Shown: piece after piece, positions 57,305 through 64,000 of the stretch
Layout: each line of letters opens with the position of its first letter
Numbering within the stretch: position 1 is the first letter of the stretch
Assembly: GCF_003261635.1 (NCBI RefSeq)
Contig: NZ_QFXK01000037.1
Span: 1-64,000, forward strand
Direction of reading: 5' to 3'
DNA length: 64,000 nt
DNA from: Kribbella monticola
GTDB taxonomy: Bacteria; Actinomycetota; Actinomycetes; Propionibacteriales; Kribbellaceae
The notes under the pieces: model-generated
Told to the model about the DNA's origin: nothing
The model's input: only the letters and a program-made list of their open reading frames with translations
Database searches by the model: none
Position numbers and translations under genes: made by a program

Positions 57305-58332
57305 TCAGCTCTTCCCGAGTGCCGCGATCAGCCCTTGGTAGATCCAGAACATCGGCTTGGGTGAGTAGTCGTCTGTCATCAGCCCGAACCCGTCGAAGGG
57401 ATTGGCCGAACCGGTGACATCGTCCCGCAACGCGAACATCTCGTAACTGGTCACGTTGTACGTCCCGCGGACGCCGTTGACGGCCATGATCTCCCTGGTC
57501 AGATCGTGCGCCTGCGCCGCCGGCGTACGGTCTGGACCTGCGTACGTCGACCAGCCGTTCTCCGCCACCCGGATCGGCACGTCCGCGCCCAGGCCGGCCA
57601 GGGGCATCTCCTGATTGCGCACCACGTCGAGGGTCTGCCGGATCCACTCGGCCGCATCCGGAACGGGGTCGGTCCCGGGCAGGCCCGCGTTCGGATAGAG
57701 GTCGACACCGACGAAGCCGACCGCCTTCGCGAACCGCGCTCCCCCGAGCCTCGCCAGGTCCTGCCAGAAGGCGGTGAAGACGAACGGAGCCTCGATCTCG
57801 TCCATCCCGATCTGCAACCTGCGCAGGCCGATACGATCGGCGGCCGCCCGCGCGGCGATGACGCCTTCCACCAATGCCGTGTTGCCGTTGGGAACCGGCA
57901 GGTAGTTCTGCTCGAGTGTCACCGAGATCGTGTCGGTGACCGGACCGTACAGTCGCACCTTCTCCCGGAGGCAGGCCGTCCAGTCCGCCATGTTCTCACC
58001 CGAGTAGGAGACCACCAGATCAAGCCGGCGGCCGGGCTTCAAGAGAGCAGTGGTGGAATCCGGGTACGGCGAATCGCAGGCGATGTAATCGCGCAGCAAG
58101 AACGGCGCACGTCCGTTCTGCAGCCGCGCCAGCGCCTTGCCGATCTTCACCGGGTCGTCAGGTTTGCCATCGTGGAGCCGCCGCCCGCGTAGCCACCGGG
58201 ATAGATCCCAAAGGTCAGCGGAGGCGGAGTGATAGCGCGCGGCGCCGCGCTCGCCGTACTCACCGTGGCCGGAGCCGTTGCGAGTACGGCGGCGGTAGTT
58301 GCCGCGATCATCCAGTTGCGGAGCTTTGTCAT
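57305..58332 (-). pseudogene. secreted TIM-barrel glycosidase-like gene, frameshifted
   Basis: The 5' part starts at ATG 58332 and encodes a clear signal peptide (MTKLRNWMIAATTAAVLATA, ending TASAA) followed by LTFGIYPGGYAGGGST, then reaches a stop at 58147. The remainder continues in another frame from about 58170 (DGKPDDPVKIGKALARLQ) to 57305 with good family character, including MDEIEAPFVF, VGVDLYPNAG and RVAENGWSTYAG near the C-terminus. One base gained or two lost near 58160-58185 would rejoin them. Either a pseudogene, programmed shift or sequencing error. Function: predicted secreted glycosidase, family unassigned. Confidence 0.75.
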
Positions 58333-58415
58333 GGCTCCACTCTCGCTGCCCCACGGGTCCACAGCCGATGACAGATGTCATGTTCCAGCAGCGACATCCG
58401 CCACTGACGCATGAT

Positions 58416-58430
58416 GTTGCTGTCAGCAAC
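58416..58430. promoter_or_regulatory. perfect palindrome upstream of frameshifted gene
   Basis: GTTGCTGTCAGCAAC, seven-base arms around T, between the end of the ABC membrane gene (58438) and the start of the secreted gene (58332), both on the minus strand. It may be a terminator for the first or an operator for the second. Confidence 0.4.
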
Positions 58431-58437
58431 TAACGTG

Positions 58438-59994
58438 TCACGCCTGCTTAGGGTGGACAGCGAACATGACGGCCAGGATGAAGGACGGAACGATCAGGGC
58501 CCAGCGCTGGTTGATGCCGAGCAGGACGGGAGCGAGGCAGAGCAGCAGCAGGTCGAAGCCGCGGATCGGCTGAGAGAAAAGCCCTGGCGGGATCGCGCCC
58601 ATCGGCGAGGCGACCAGCGGTCCGCTGTACGACGGTGGCCGCGCGGACGCTTGACGCACAACGCCGGTCAGGATGCCGACCCCCACCGCGAAGGCCGCCG
58701 AAGGACTCCCGATCGCCGGATAGGCCAGCAGCACCCACACCAGCACGAAGAGCGCCGGTACGACGGACATCGCGACCCGCAACTCGCGCAAGGTCATCCC
58801 GAGCGCGCGGACCAACCCGATGGAGCGGCAGACCGACCGCAGTCCATCCATCAGCGGCCGGACCGCTCCGAAGCCGGCCAGCCCCGCCGCGATCGGCACC
58901 AGTACGTCGTACCCGGTGCCCGCCACGGCGTACGGGACGACGAGCAGACCGAAGCCCACGATCAGCCGACGGGGCCAGCGCAGGATCCGGAGGAACTCGC
59001 GGTAGATGACGGCTTGCGCCAGCGAGCCACGACCGCGGCGCGAGTGCACCCGGCCCACCGTGCGCCAGTGGCGTCCGGCAACGACATCCGCCAACAGGCT
59101 GATGTCCATCGTGATCGCAGCACCAGCCATGCCTGCCAACAGCTCCCCACCGGCGATGACGCTCGTACGACTCAACCGATTGAGCGACCGCGCAGTGATC
59201 ACCACCAGCAGTACGGCAAGAACCAAGCCGATGACACCAGTTACCAGCAGTCTGATCTGGTCAGAGGTCAGGAAAGGCTCAGTGACGCTGTGGCTGCCTA
59301 GAGCGCTGAGGCCGAGCGTGACGCCGCTGGAGCTCTCGTCCTGCGTAGACCGCAGGGCCAAGACGATCGCGGGGATCGCAGCGATCACCAGGAAGCCGTC
59401 GGCCACCCGCAACGCCCCCCGCGTTCGCCCAGCGGTCTGTTGCGCCCACACCGTCACGCAGGCCGTGCAGATCAACAGCACCGTTGTGAGCACGGCAGCC
59501 TCGCCGACAGCCGACCAAGCCGCTCCGAACAGCGCGAACCCAACCAGAGCAGCGACGGCACCTGCAATTGCCGAGACGATCATCACCAGCCGGTACGACG
59601 GTCGCAGGAGCGATGCGCGATCTACAGGTGTGGCTAGTAGCCAGAAGCCAGTGGCGCGCGATGCTGATACCGGGCCGACGCTGAGCAGGACTCGCAGCAG
59701 TGTCGACACCAGTAGCGGCACCAGGATCCACGGCACTGTGTCGAGGAGCCACGAGCACGATCCCGTAGTACAGGCTGCTGAGCGGTCGTTGAGCTTCAGC
59801 AGGACGTTGCCGCCGGTCGCGCCGAGCATCGCAAGAGCGAACGCGACGACGTAGATGTCCTCGAGCTGCTGCCAGATCGTGCGGTCCGCCTTGCCGCGGC
59901 GGACCTTCCGCATCCAGCGGCGCAGTTCCTTGGAGCGCGGGATCGCGCCGAAGTCCGCCGGATCGAAGACGACCGGCCCGTCCGCCGTGGTCAT
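58438..59994 (-). CDS. ABC-transporter membrane protein, uncharacterised (DUF6297-like)
   Basis: A 518-residue polytopic protein. The first 60 residues are polar and basic, followed by about ten to twelve hydrophobic helices in pairs (for example VVAFALAMLGATGGNVLLKL near 70-90 and VPWILVPLLVSTLLRVLLSVG near 108-130). It carries no nucleotide site. The ATG overlaps the stop of the ATPase gene by four bases, so it is the membrane partner of that ABC protein, probably an exporter. Cargo unknown. Confidence 0.8.
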   Translation of the reverse strand: MTTADGPVVFDPADFGAIPRSKELRRWMRKVRRGKADRTIWQQLEDIYVVAFALAMLGATGGNVLLKLNDRSAACTTGSCSWLLDTVPWILVPLLVSTLLRVLLSVGPVSASRATGFWLLATPVDRASLLRPSYRLVMIVSAIAGAVAALVGFALFGAAWSAVGEAAVLTTVLLICTACVTVWAQQTAGRTRGALRVADGFLVIAAIPAIVLALRSTQDESSSGVTLGLSALGSHSVTEPFLTSDQIRLLVTGVIGLVLAVLLVVITARSLNRLSRTSVIAGGELLAGMAGAAITMDISLLADVVAGRHWRTVGRVHSRRGRGSLAQAVIYREFLRILRWPRRLIVGFGLLVVPYAVAGTGYDVLVPIAAGLAGFGAVRPLMDGLRSVCRSIGLVRALGMTLRELRVAMSVVPALFVLVWVLLAYPAIGSPSAAFAVGVGILTGVVRQASARPPSYSGPLVASPMGAIPPGLFSQPIRGFDLLLLCLAPVLLGINQRWALIVPSFILAVMFAVHPKQA

Positions 59995-60632
59995 GGCAGC
60001 GGGGTGAGCGCGACGGTTTCGTCGGCGACGGCGTCCACCAGCGTCGTGTCGTGACTTGCGAAGAGGATCGACGTACCGGCCTTCTTCTCTTCCTTGAGCC
60101 GTTCCGCGAGCCATTCGACACCCGCGGTGTCCAGCCGCTGCTCCGGCTCGTCGAGCACGAGCAACTTGCGCGGCCGGACGAGCGCGGTCGCCAGCGCGAG
60201 GCGCCGGCGCTGACCCGACGACAGCGAACCCGGGAGCTGATCTGCCGCGGCCAGCAGGCCGACATCGTCGAGCAGGGTGTCGACGAGATCCTCCGGCTCC
60301 GGGTTGCCGTGCGCCCGGGCCAGCAGGTCCAGGTGCTCGGCCGCGCTGAGGTCCGGGAAGAAGTCGAGGTCGTCGAGCAACGAGGCGACGTCACGGCGTA
60401 CCGCCTCGGCGCGCTCGTCGATCGGCAATCCGTCCAGCAGGATCTTGCCGGCCGCCGGCTCGGCCGAACCGACGATGCACTTGAGCACCGTGGTCTTGCC
60501 TGCGCCGTTCGGGCCGACCAGGGCGATCGCCCGGCCGGCCGCGAGGGTGAAGGTGAGATCCTCGATCACCGGGCGGTCGGCGTACAGGTGCCTGAGGCCC
60601 TGTACGGCGAGCCGGGGCGCGGCTTTGCTCAT
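59991..60632 (-). CDS. ABC transporter ATP-binding protein
   Basis: A 213-residue single ATPase. Walker A GPNGAGKTTVLK near 38-49, Q-loop region, signature LSSGQRRRLALATALVRPR near 135-153, Walker B LLVLDEPEQRLD near 155-166, and switch His in FASHDTTLVD. Short length and single-domain form fit exporters. It overlaps the methyltransferase gene upstream and the membrane gene downstream by four bases each. Confidence 0.92.
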   Translation of the reverse strand: MSKAAPRLAVQGLRHLYADRPVIEDLTFTLAAGRAIALVGPNGAGKTTVLKCIVGSAEPAAGKILLDGLPIDERAEAVRRDVASLLDDLDFFPDLSAAEHLDLLARAHGNPEPEDLVDTLLDDVGLLAAADQLPGSLSSGQRRRLALATALVRPRKLLVLDEPEQRLDTAGVEWLAERLKEEKKAGTSILFASHDTTLVDAVADETVALTPLP

Positions 60633-61270
60633 CGCTTGCGGACCAGGGTGAGCCCGTCGCCGATGCCGAGCATCACCACGTCGACGCGGTCGTCCTGGGC
60701 GATGTGCGCGTTGAACTCCTTGCGGTCGACCGGGTCCTGCTCGTGCTGGCCGACGACCCGGCCGCCGGCGAGCGTGTTGTCGAATAGCAGCAGGCCGTTC
60801 GGGCGGATCCGCGGGACGAGGTGCTCGAAGTACTCGATGTAGCCGGGCTTGTCGGCGTCCACGAAGGCCAGGTCGAACTCGCCCTCGAGCTCGGCGGCCG
60901 ACTTGTGCGCGTCACCGATCCGCAGGTCGATCTTGTCCGCCACCCCTGCCCGCTGCCAGTAGCGGCGCCCGATGGAGGTCCACTCGTCGCTCACGTCGAG
61001 GCAGATCAACTGTCCGTCGGCCGGCAGGCCGCGCGCGATCGCCAGCGCGGAGAAGCCGGTGAAGGTACCGATCTCCACCGCGCGCCGGGCCGAGATCAGC
61101 CGGGTCAGCGTGGTCAGCAAGGCAGCCTGGTCGGCCGTCGTCAACATCTCCGCGACACCGCCGAGGGCCTGCGTCTCGGCCACCAGTTCGGTCGCGATCT
61201 CGTCCAGTGGCATCCCGTGCGCGACCATGTAGTCGTGCAGTTCACCGGTCACCTGTACCTGACTGCCCAT
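60629..61270 (-). CDS. SAM-dependent O-methyltransferase (class I, COMT-like)
   Basis: A 213-residue cytoplasmic methyltransferase. The SAM-binding block is AVEIGTFTGFSALAIARGLP near 60-80, LICLDVSDEW follows, FDLAFVDADKPGYIEYFEHL near 132-150 carries the metal-binding Asp, and LLLFDNTLAGGRV near 158-170 is the second acidic site. This family methylates catechol-type hydroxyls. It leads an operon with an ABC exporter, which hints at methylation coupled to export of a small molecule (inference). Divergent from the kinase at 61366. Confidence 0.9.
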   Translation of the reverse strand: MGSQVQVTGELHDYMVAHGMPLDEIATELVAETQALGGVAEMLTTADQAALLTTLTRLISARRAVEIGTFTGFSALAIARGLPADGQLICLDVSDEWTSIGRRYWQRAGVADKIDLRIGDAHKSAAELEGEFDLAFVDADKPGYIEYFEHLVPRIRPNGLLLFDNTLAGGRVVGQHEQDPVDRKEFNAHIAQDDRVDVVMLGIGDGLTLVRKR

Positions 61271-61365
61271 CGAATCCCGCCGTCCTCTTCGTCGTGGTCC
61301 GTTCGCCTGTAGTCTCTACGGGTTGCCCCGACGCTCGACACCCACCCCTTGTAGGAGACCCCAGC

Positions 61366-62346
61366 ATGCAGATCGCCGTCGCCGGATCGATCGCGACCGA
61401 CATCCTGATGACGTTCCCCGGACGCTTCAAGGATCAGTTCCTCGAAGAGCAGATGCACAAGGTGTCGCTGTCGTTCCTGGTCGACGAACTGGTCGTGCAC
61501 CGCGGCGGTGTCGGGGCGAACATCTGCTACGGGATGGCCCAGCTCGGCCAGCGGTCGCTGCTGATCGGGTCCGTCGGCGCCGACTTCACCGAGTACGGCG
61601 CGGCGCTCGCCGAGGCCGGCGTGGACGTGTCGCACGTCCGCATCTGCGACAACGTGCACACCGCTCGCTTCACCTGTACCACGGACCTCGACGCGAACCA
61701 GATCGCGTCCTTCTACACCGGCGCGATGGCCGAGTCCCGCGAGATCGACCTCGGTGCCATCCACGCCGCGACCGGCGGCATCGACCTGGTCCTGATCGGC
61801 GCGGACGACCCGGACGGGATGCTCAAGCACACCGCGCTGGCCAAGCAGCACGGCATCGACATCGCCGCCGACCCCTCGCAGCAGCTGGCCCGGATGGAGG
61901 GCGAGCAGATCCGCGAGCTGATCGACGGCGCGAAGTACCTGTTCAGCAACGAGTACGAGTCCGGCCTGATGGTGCAGAAGACCGGCTGGAGCCACGGCGA
62001 GATCCTGGCCCGCGTCGGTGTCCGGGTCACCACTCACGGCGGCGACGGCGTGGTGATCGAGAACGCGGACGGCATTCTCGCGAAGATTCCCGCCGTACCG
62101 ACGCCGGGCCTGGTCGACCCGACCGGTGGTGGCGACGCCTTCCGCGCCGGGTACCTGACCGGCCGCGCCGCGGGCCTCGACCACGAGGCGGCCGCCCAGG
62201 TCGGCTGCACGCTGGCGACCACGGTGCTCGAGACCGTCGGCACCCAGGAGTACACGCTGGACCGCCCGGGCTTCCTGACCCGCCTCGCCTCGGCGTACGG
62301 CGACGAAGCGGCCGCCACCGCCGCCAGCACCCTCAAACTCGGCTGA
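61366..62346 (+). CDS. PfkB-family carbohydrate/adenosine kinase
   Basis: A 326-residue ribokinase-fold kinase. GSIATDILMTFPGRF near 7-21 is the substrate region, LVVHRGGVGANICYGMAQLG near 44-63 the first PfkB signature, and DPTGGGDAFRAGYLTG near 250-265 the second, with the catalytic Asp in GGGDAF. The whole resembles the actinobacterial adenosine kinase group (mycobacterial Rv2202c-like). GTAGGAG precedes the ATG. Monocistronic, with a terminator after it. Confidence 0.88.
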   Translation: MQIAVAGSIATDILMTFPGRFKDQFLEEQMHKVSLSFLVDELVVHRGGVGANICYGMAQLGQRSLLIGSVGADFTEYGAALAEAGVDVSHVRICDNVHTARFTCTTDLDANQIASFYTGAMAESREIDLGAIHAATGGIDLVLIGADDPDGMLKHTALAKQHGIDIAADPSQQLARMEGEQIRELIDGAKYLFSNEYESGLMVQKTGWSHGEILARVGVRVTTHGGDGVVIENADGILAKIPAVPTPGLVDPTGGGDAFRAGYLTGRAAGLDHEAAAQVGCTLATTVLETVGTQEYTLDRPGFLTRLASAYGDEAAATAASTLKLG

Positions 62347-62354
62347 TCCCCCAC

Positions 62355-62391
62355 CCGCTCAGACGGACGCCGAACGCGCCCGTCTGAGCGG
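62355..62391 (+). terminator. hairpin terminator after the PfkB-family gene
   Basis: CCGCTCAGACG (62355-62365) pairs perfectly with CGTCTGAGCGG (62381-62391), nine bases after the stop. Confidence 0.8.
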
Positions 62392-62404
62392 AATCGCACC
62401 AGCT

Positions 62405-62442
62405 GCTCAGGCGGATCGGCATGCCCGCCTGGACCGCTGAGC
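62405..62442 (-). terminator. hairpin terminator of the SnoaL-like gene
   Basis: CAGGCGG (62408-62414) pairs with CCGCCTG (62425-62431), flanked by GCTCAG and CTGAGC arms at 62405-62410 and 62437-62442. Placed at the end of the minus-strand gene whose stop is at 62442. Confidence 0.6.
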
Positions 62443-62891
62443 TAGTTGCTCAGGCGGGCCAGGGCGCCTGTTTGGGCGAGCAGGGCGAAGCGGTCGGGGC
62501 AGCCCCAGTGTTCGACGATGCGACCGTCGACGACTCGCGCCACCTCGAACAGGCGGATGTCGACCTGCGCCCCACTCGGCGGCCCGAAGAACGGTCCCGT
62601 CGCGGTCCCCCGCGCCCGGCCACGCGCCCACACCGTGTCGCCCTGCGTGACCGAGTCCTCGATCGTGTAGACGACGTCCGGCATCATCGCGTGCACGTCC
62701 CGGATCGCCCGCTTGACCTGTGCGATCGCCTCCGCGCCCGTCCCGGCCAGCCCGAACTGGTGCTCGACCAGCTCCGGCGCGCACACCTCGTCGACGATCG
62801 CGTCGTTCCCGGTCGCGAACCCTTCCTGCAGGATCCGTTCCAGGACAGCCAGCGCCTCGGACTGCGCCGGCAAAGCCTTCGAAACTGACAT
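62442..62891 (-). CDS. SnoaL-like/NTF2-fold protein
   Basis: A 149-residue alpha+beta-barrel protein. AVLERILQEGFATGNDAIVDEVCAPELVEHQFG and IAQVKRAIRDVHAMMPDVVYTIEDSVTQGDTVWARG are the hallmark of the SnoaL/ester-cyclase group, and VARVVDGRIVEHWGCPDRFALLAQTGAL ends it. ATG 62891 is chosen with AGGGGGT eight bases upstream. Divergent from TetR at 62977, which probably controls it. Small-molecule substrate unknown. Confidence 0.85.
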   Translation of the reverse strand: MSVSKALPAQSEALAVLERILQEGFATGNDAIVDEVCAPELVEHQFGLAGTGAEAIAQVKRAIRDVHAMMPDVVYTIEDSVTQGDTVWARGRARGTATGPFFGPPSGAQVDIRLFEVARVVDGRIVEHWGCPDRFALLAQTGALARLSN

Positions 62892-62936
62892 CAGCCGTAC
62901 CCCCTGATCATCTCGATGCACTATTCGTGCACTCGT

Positions 62937-62951
62937 TGCAGTAGTACTGCA
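62937..62951. promoter_or_regulatory. TetR operator between SnoaL-like and TetR genes
   Basis: TGCAGTAGTACTGCA, a perfect 15-base palindrome with central G, 26 bases before the TetR start. A looser inverted repeat (GCACTAT ... ATAGTGTGC) surrounds it. Confidence 0.7.
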
Positions 62952-62976
62952 GTGAACGCATTGATAGTGTGCCCGT

Positions 62977-63570
62977 ATGGCCGAAGCTGTCAAGACCTAC
63001 CGCCAGGAGCAGGCCGAGGCGACCAAGATCCGGATCGCCCAGGCCGCCCGGCGCCTGTTCGCCACGTTCGGGTACGGCGCCACGAGCATCGACGCGATTG
63101 CCAAAGAGGCCGGCGTGGCGACCCGGACGGTCTATTCGGCCTTCGGTACCAAGCGCGAGATCCTCTCGCTGATCTGCGACCTCTGGCTCAAGGACGCGGG
63201 AGCGGTCGAGTTCGCGGGCGAGGTGCTCGCGTTGGCCGAACCGGCTGCTCGGCTACGAGGCGCCGCGCAATGGCTGACCCGGCTCTACTCGGCCGGCTTC
63301 GACGTCGTACTGATCTTCGATGCCGCGACGGACGAGAGCGCCGAGACCCGCGCGCTGCTGCGGTCGAAGCTGGCCGGACGCAACCAGGTGATGGACGCGA
63401 TCATCGCTTCCTTGGAAGCAGAGTTGAGGATTCCGCTCAAGCAGGCGCAGGCCGTCTACCGTGCGCTCGCCGCACCGGGGGTCTATCAGGAACTCGTCGA
63501 CGAGTCCGGCTGGACGCCCGCGGAGTTCGAGCAGTGGGTCGCCGATTCGCTGGAGCGCCAACTTCTCTGA
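62977..63570 (+). CDS. TetR-family regulator
   Basis: A 197-residue repressor. Helix-turn-helix TSIDAIAKEAGVATRTVYSAFGTKREILSLI near 38-68, then a helical ligand domain. Divergent from the SnoaL-like gene across an 85-base region with a perfect palindrome. The aldo/keto reductase 77 bases downstream may be a second target. Confidence 0.9.
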   Translation: MAEAVKTYRQEQAEATKIRIAQAARRLFATFGYGATSIDAIAKEAGVATRTVYSAFGTKREILSLICDLWLKDAGAVEFAGEVLALAEPAARLRGAAQWLTRLYSAGFDVVLIFDAATDESAETRALLRSKLAGRNQVMDAIIASLEAELRIPLKQAQAVYRALAAPGVYQELVDESGWTPAEFEQWVADSLERQLL

Positions 63571-63613
63571 GCCCACGCCGTCGGGTTGGAGTCCGGACGA
63601 TCTTTCGCTAGAG

Positions 63614-63628
63614 TGAACTGTACGTTCA
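63614..63628. promoter_or_regulatory. palindrome before the aldo/keto reductase gene
   Basis: TGAACTGTACGTTCA, five-base arms TGAAC/GTTCA around TGTAC, 20 bases upstream of the ATG. TetR-type spacing, but sequence unlike the 62937 site. Confidence 0.5.
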
Positions 63629-63647
63629 GTTCAGTTAGGAGATCGAC

Positions 63648-64000
63648 ATGACCGATGCAGTTGCGGCGGCGTCCGGCGAGTTCACCATCGGCGGAGACCT
63701 GACGGTCCGCCGACTGGGATACGGCACCATGCAGCTCACCGGCGACGGCGTCTGGGGCGATCCACGAGATCCCGACGAGGCGGTCCGGGTACTGCGTCGT
63801 GCGGTCGAGCTCGGGGTGAACTTCATCGACACCGCCGATGCCTACGGCCCGTTCACCGCGGATCTCCTGCTGAAGAAGGCCCTGCATCCGTACGCCGACG
63901 ATCTGGTGATCGCGACCAAGGCCGGCTTCGCCCGGACCGGTCCAGGCGGCTGGGAGCCGATCGGCCGCCCGGCGTACCTTCGCCAACAGGTGGAGCTCAG
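63648..64000 (+). CDS. aldo/keto reductase, N-terminal part (cut by window end)
   Basis: The first 117 residues of an NADPH-dependent aldo/keto reductase. [18 protein letters not shown] is the opening of the barrel, [21 protein letters not shown] near 60-80 has the catalytic Asp and Tyr (DxxxxY), and VIATKAG has the catalytic Lys. The catalytic His lies beyond the window. AGGAG precedes the ATG; a palindrome lies just upstream. Confidence 0.88.
   Translation, partial: MTDAVAAASGEFTIGGDLTVRRLGYGTMQLTGDGVWGDPRDPDEAVRVLRRAVELGVNFIDTADAYGPFTADLLLKKALHPYADDLVIATKAGFARTGPGGWEPIGRPAYLRQQVEL

Overview
The window is high-GC actinobacterial DNA. It has dense 4-bp gene overlaps, GTG/TTG starts, a GlnR-boxed glnA, Tat and lipoprotein exporters, and sugar importers without their own ATPase. 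Gene content and order suggest a soil saprophyte of the Nocardioidaceae, probably Kribbella or a close relative; this is inference, not a database result. No tRNA, rRNA, CRISPR array or insertion sequence was seen.

Layout: 0-2.3 kb holds an RDD membrane protein divergent from glnA (type I glutamine synthetase) with a clear GlnR box. 2.3-5.8 kb holds a small membrane protein, an esterase, a flavin monooxygenase and a peptidoglycan amidase. From 5.8 to about 50.6 kb lies one very large pentose/plant-polysaccharide locus. (A) 5.8-11.6 kb: a LacI regulator and a furanose importer of the YtfQRT-YjfF type. (B) 11.7-20.3 kb: a CUT1 importer, a divergent GH35, a ROK regulator and a GH51 alpha-L-arabinofuranosidase in one operon. 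(C) 20.3-33.7 kb: two paralogous secreted glycosidases, a LacI regulator, a second CUT1 importer with an epimerase, an FAD oxidoreductase and an intracellular glycosidase. (D) 33.7-37.3 kb: a second FAD oxidoreductase, an AraC regulator and a GH27. (E) 37.4-42.4 kb: a LacI regulator and araB-araD-araA. (F) 42.4-50.6 kb: a TSUP exporter, a Gfo/Idh dehydrogenase, a GH127 beta-L-arabinofuranosidase with a third CUT1 importer, and another LacI.

How it works together: polysaccharide is cut outside the cell, oligosaccharides or free furanoses enter through four importers, cytoplasmic GH35/GH51/GH27/GH127 release L-arabinose and galactose, and AraA-AraB-AraD pass arabinose to the pentose phosphate pathway. 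The regulatory wiring is readable in the DNA. One palindrome, core TGTTAGCGTTCACA, occurs before the furanose importer (twice), before the 37.4-kb LacI gene, and exactly across the start codons of araB and the GH127 gene, tying modules A, E and F into one arabinose regulon. Module C carries a second operator found at both of its outward promoters (15 of 16 bases identical), and the 49.6-kb LacI has its own pair.

50.6-64 kb is more ordinary: a TetR-controlled oxidoreductase/hydrolase set, a secreted ricin-lectin/beta-helix protein, MazG-like, HAAS and PadR genes, a frameshifted secreted glycosidase, a methyltransferase-ABC operon, an adenosine-kinase-like gene, a SnoaL-like gene, a TetR gene and a truncated aldo/keto reductase at the right edge.
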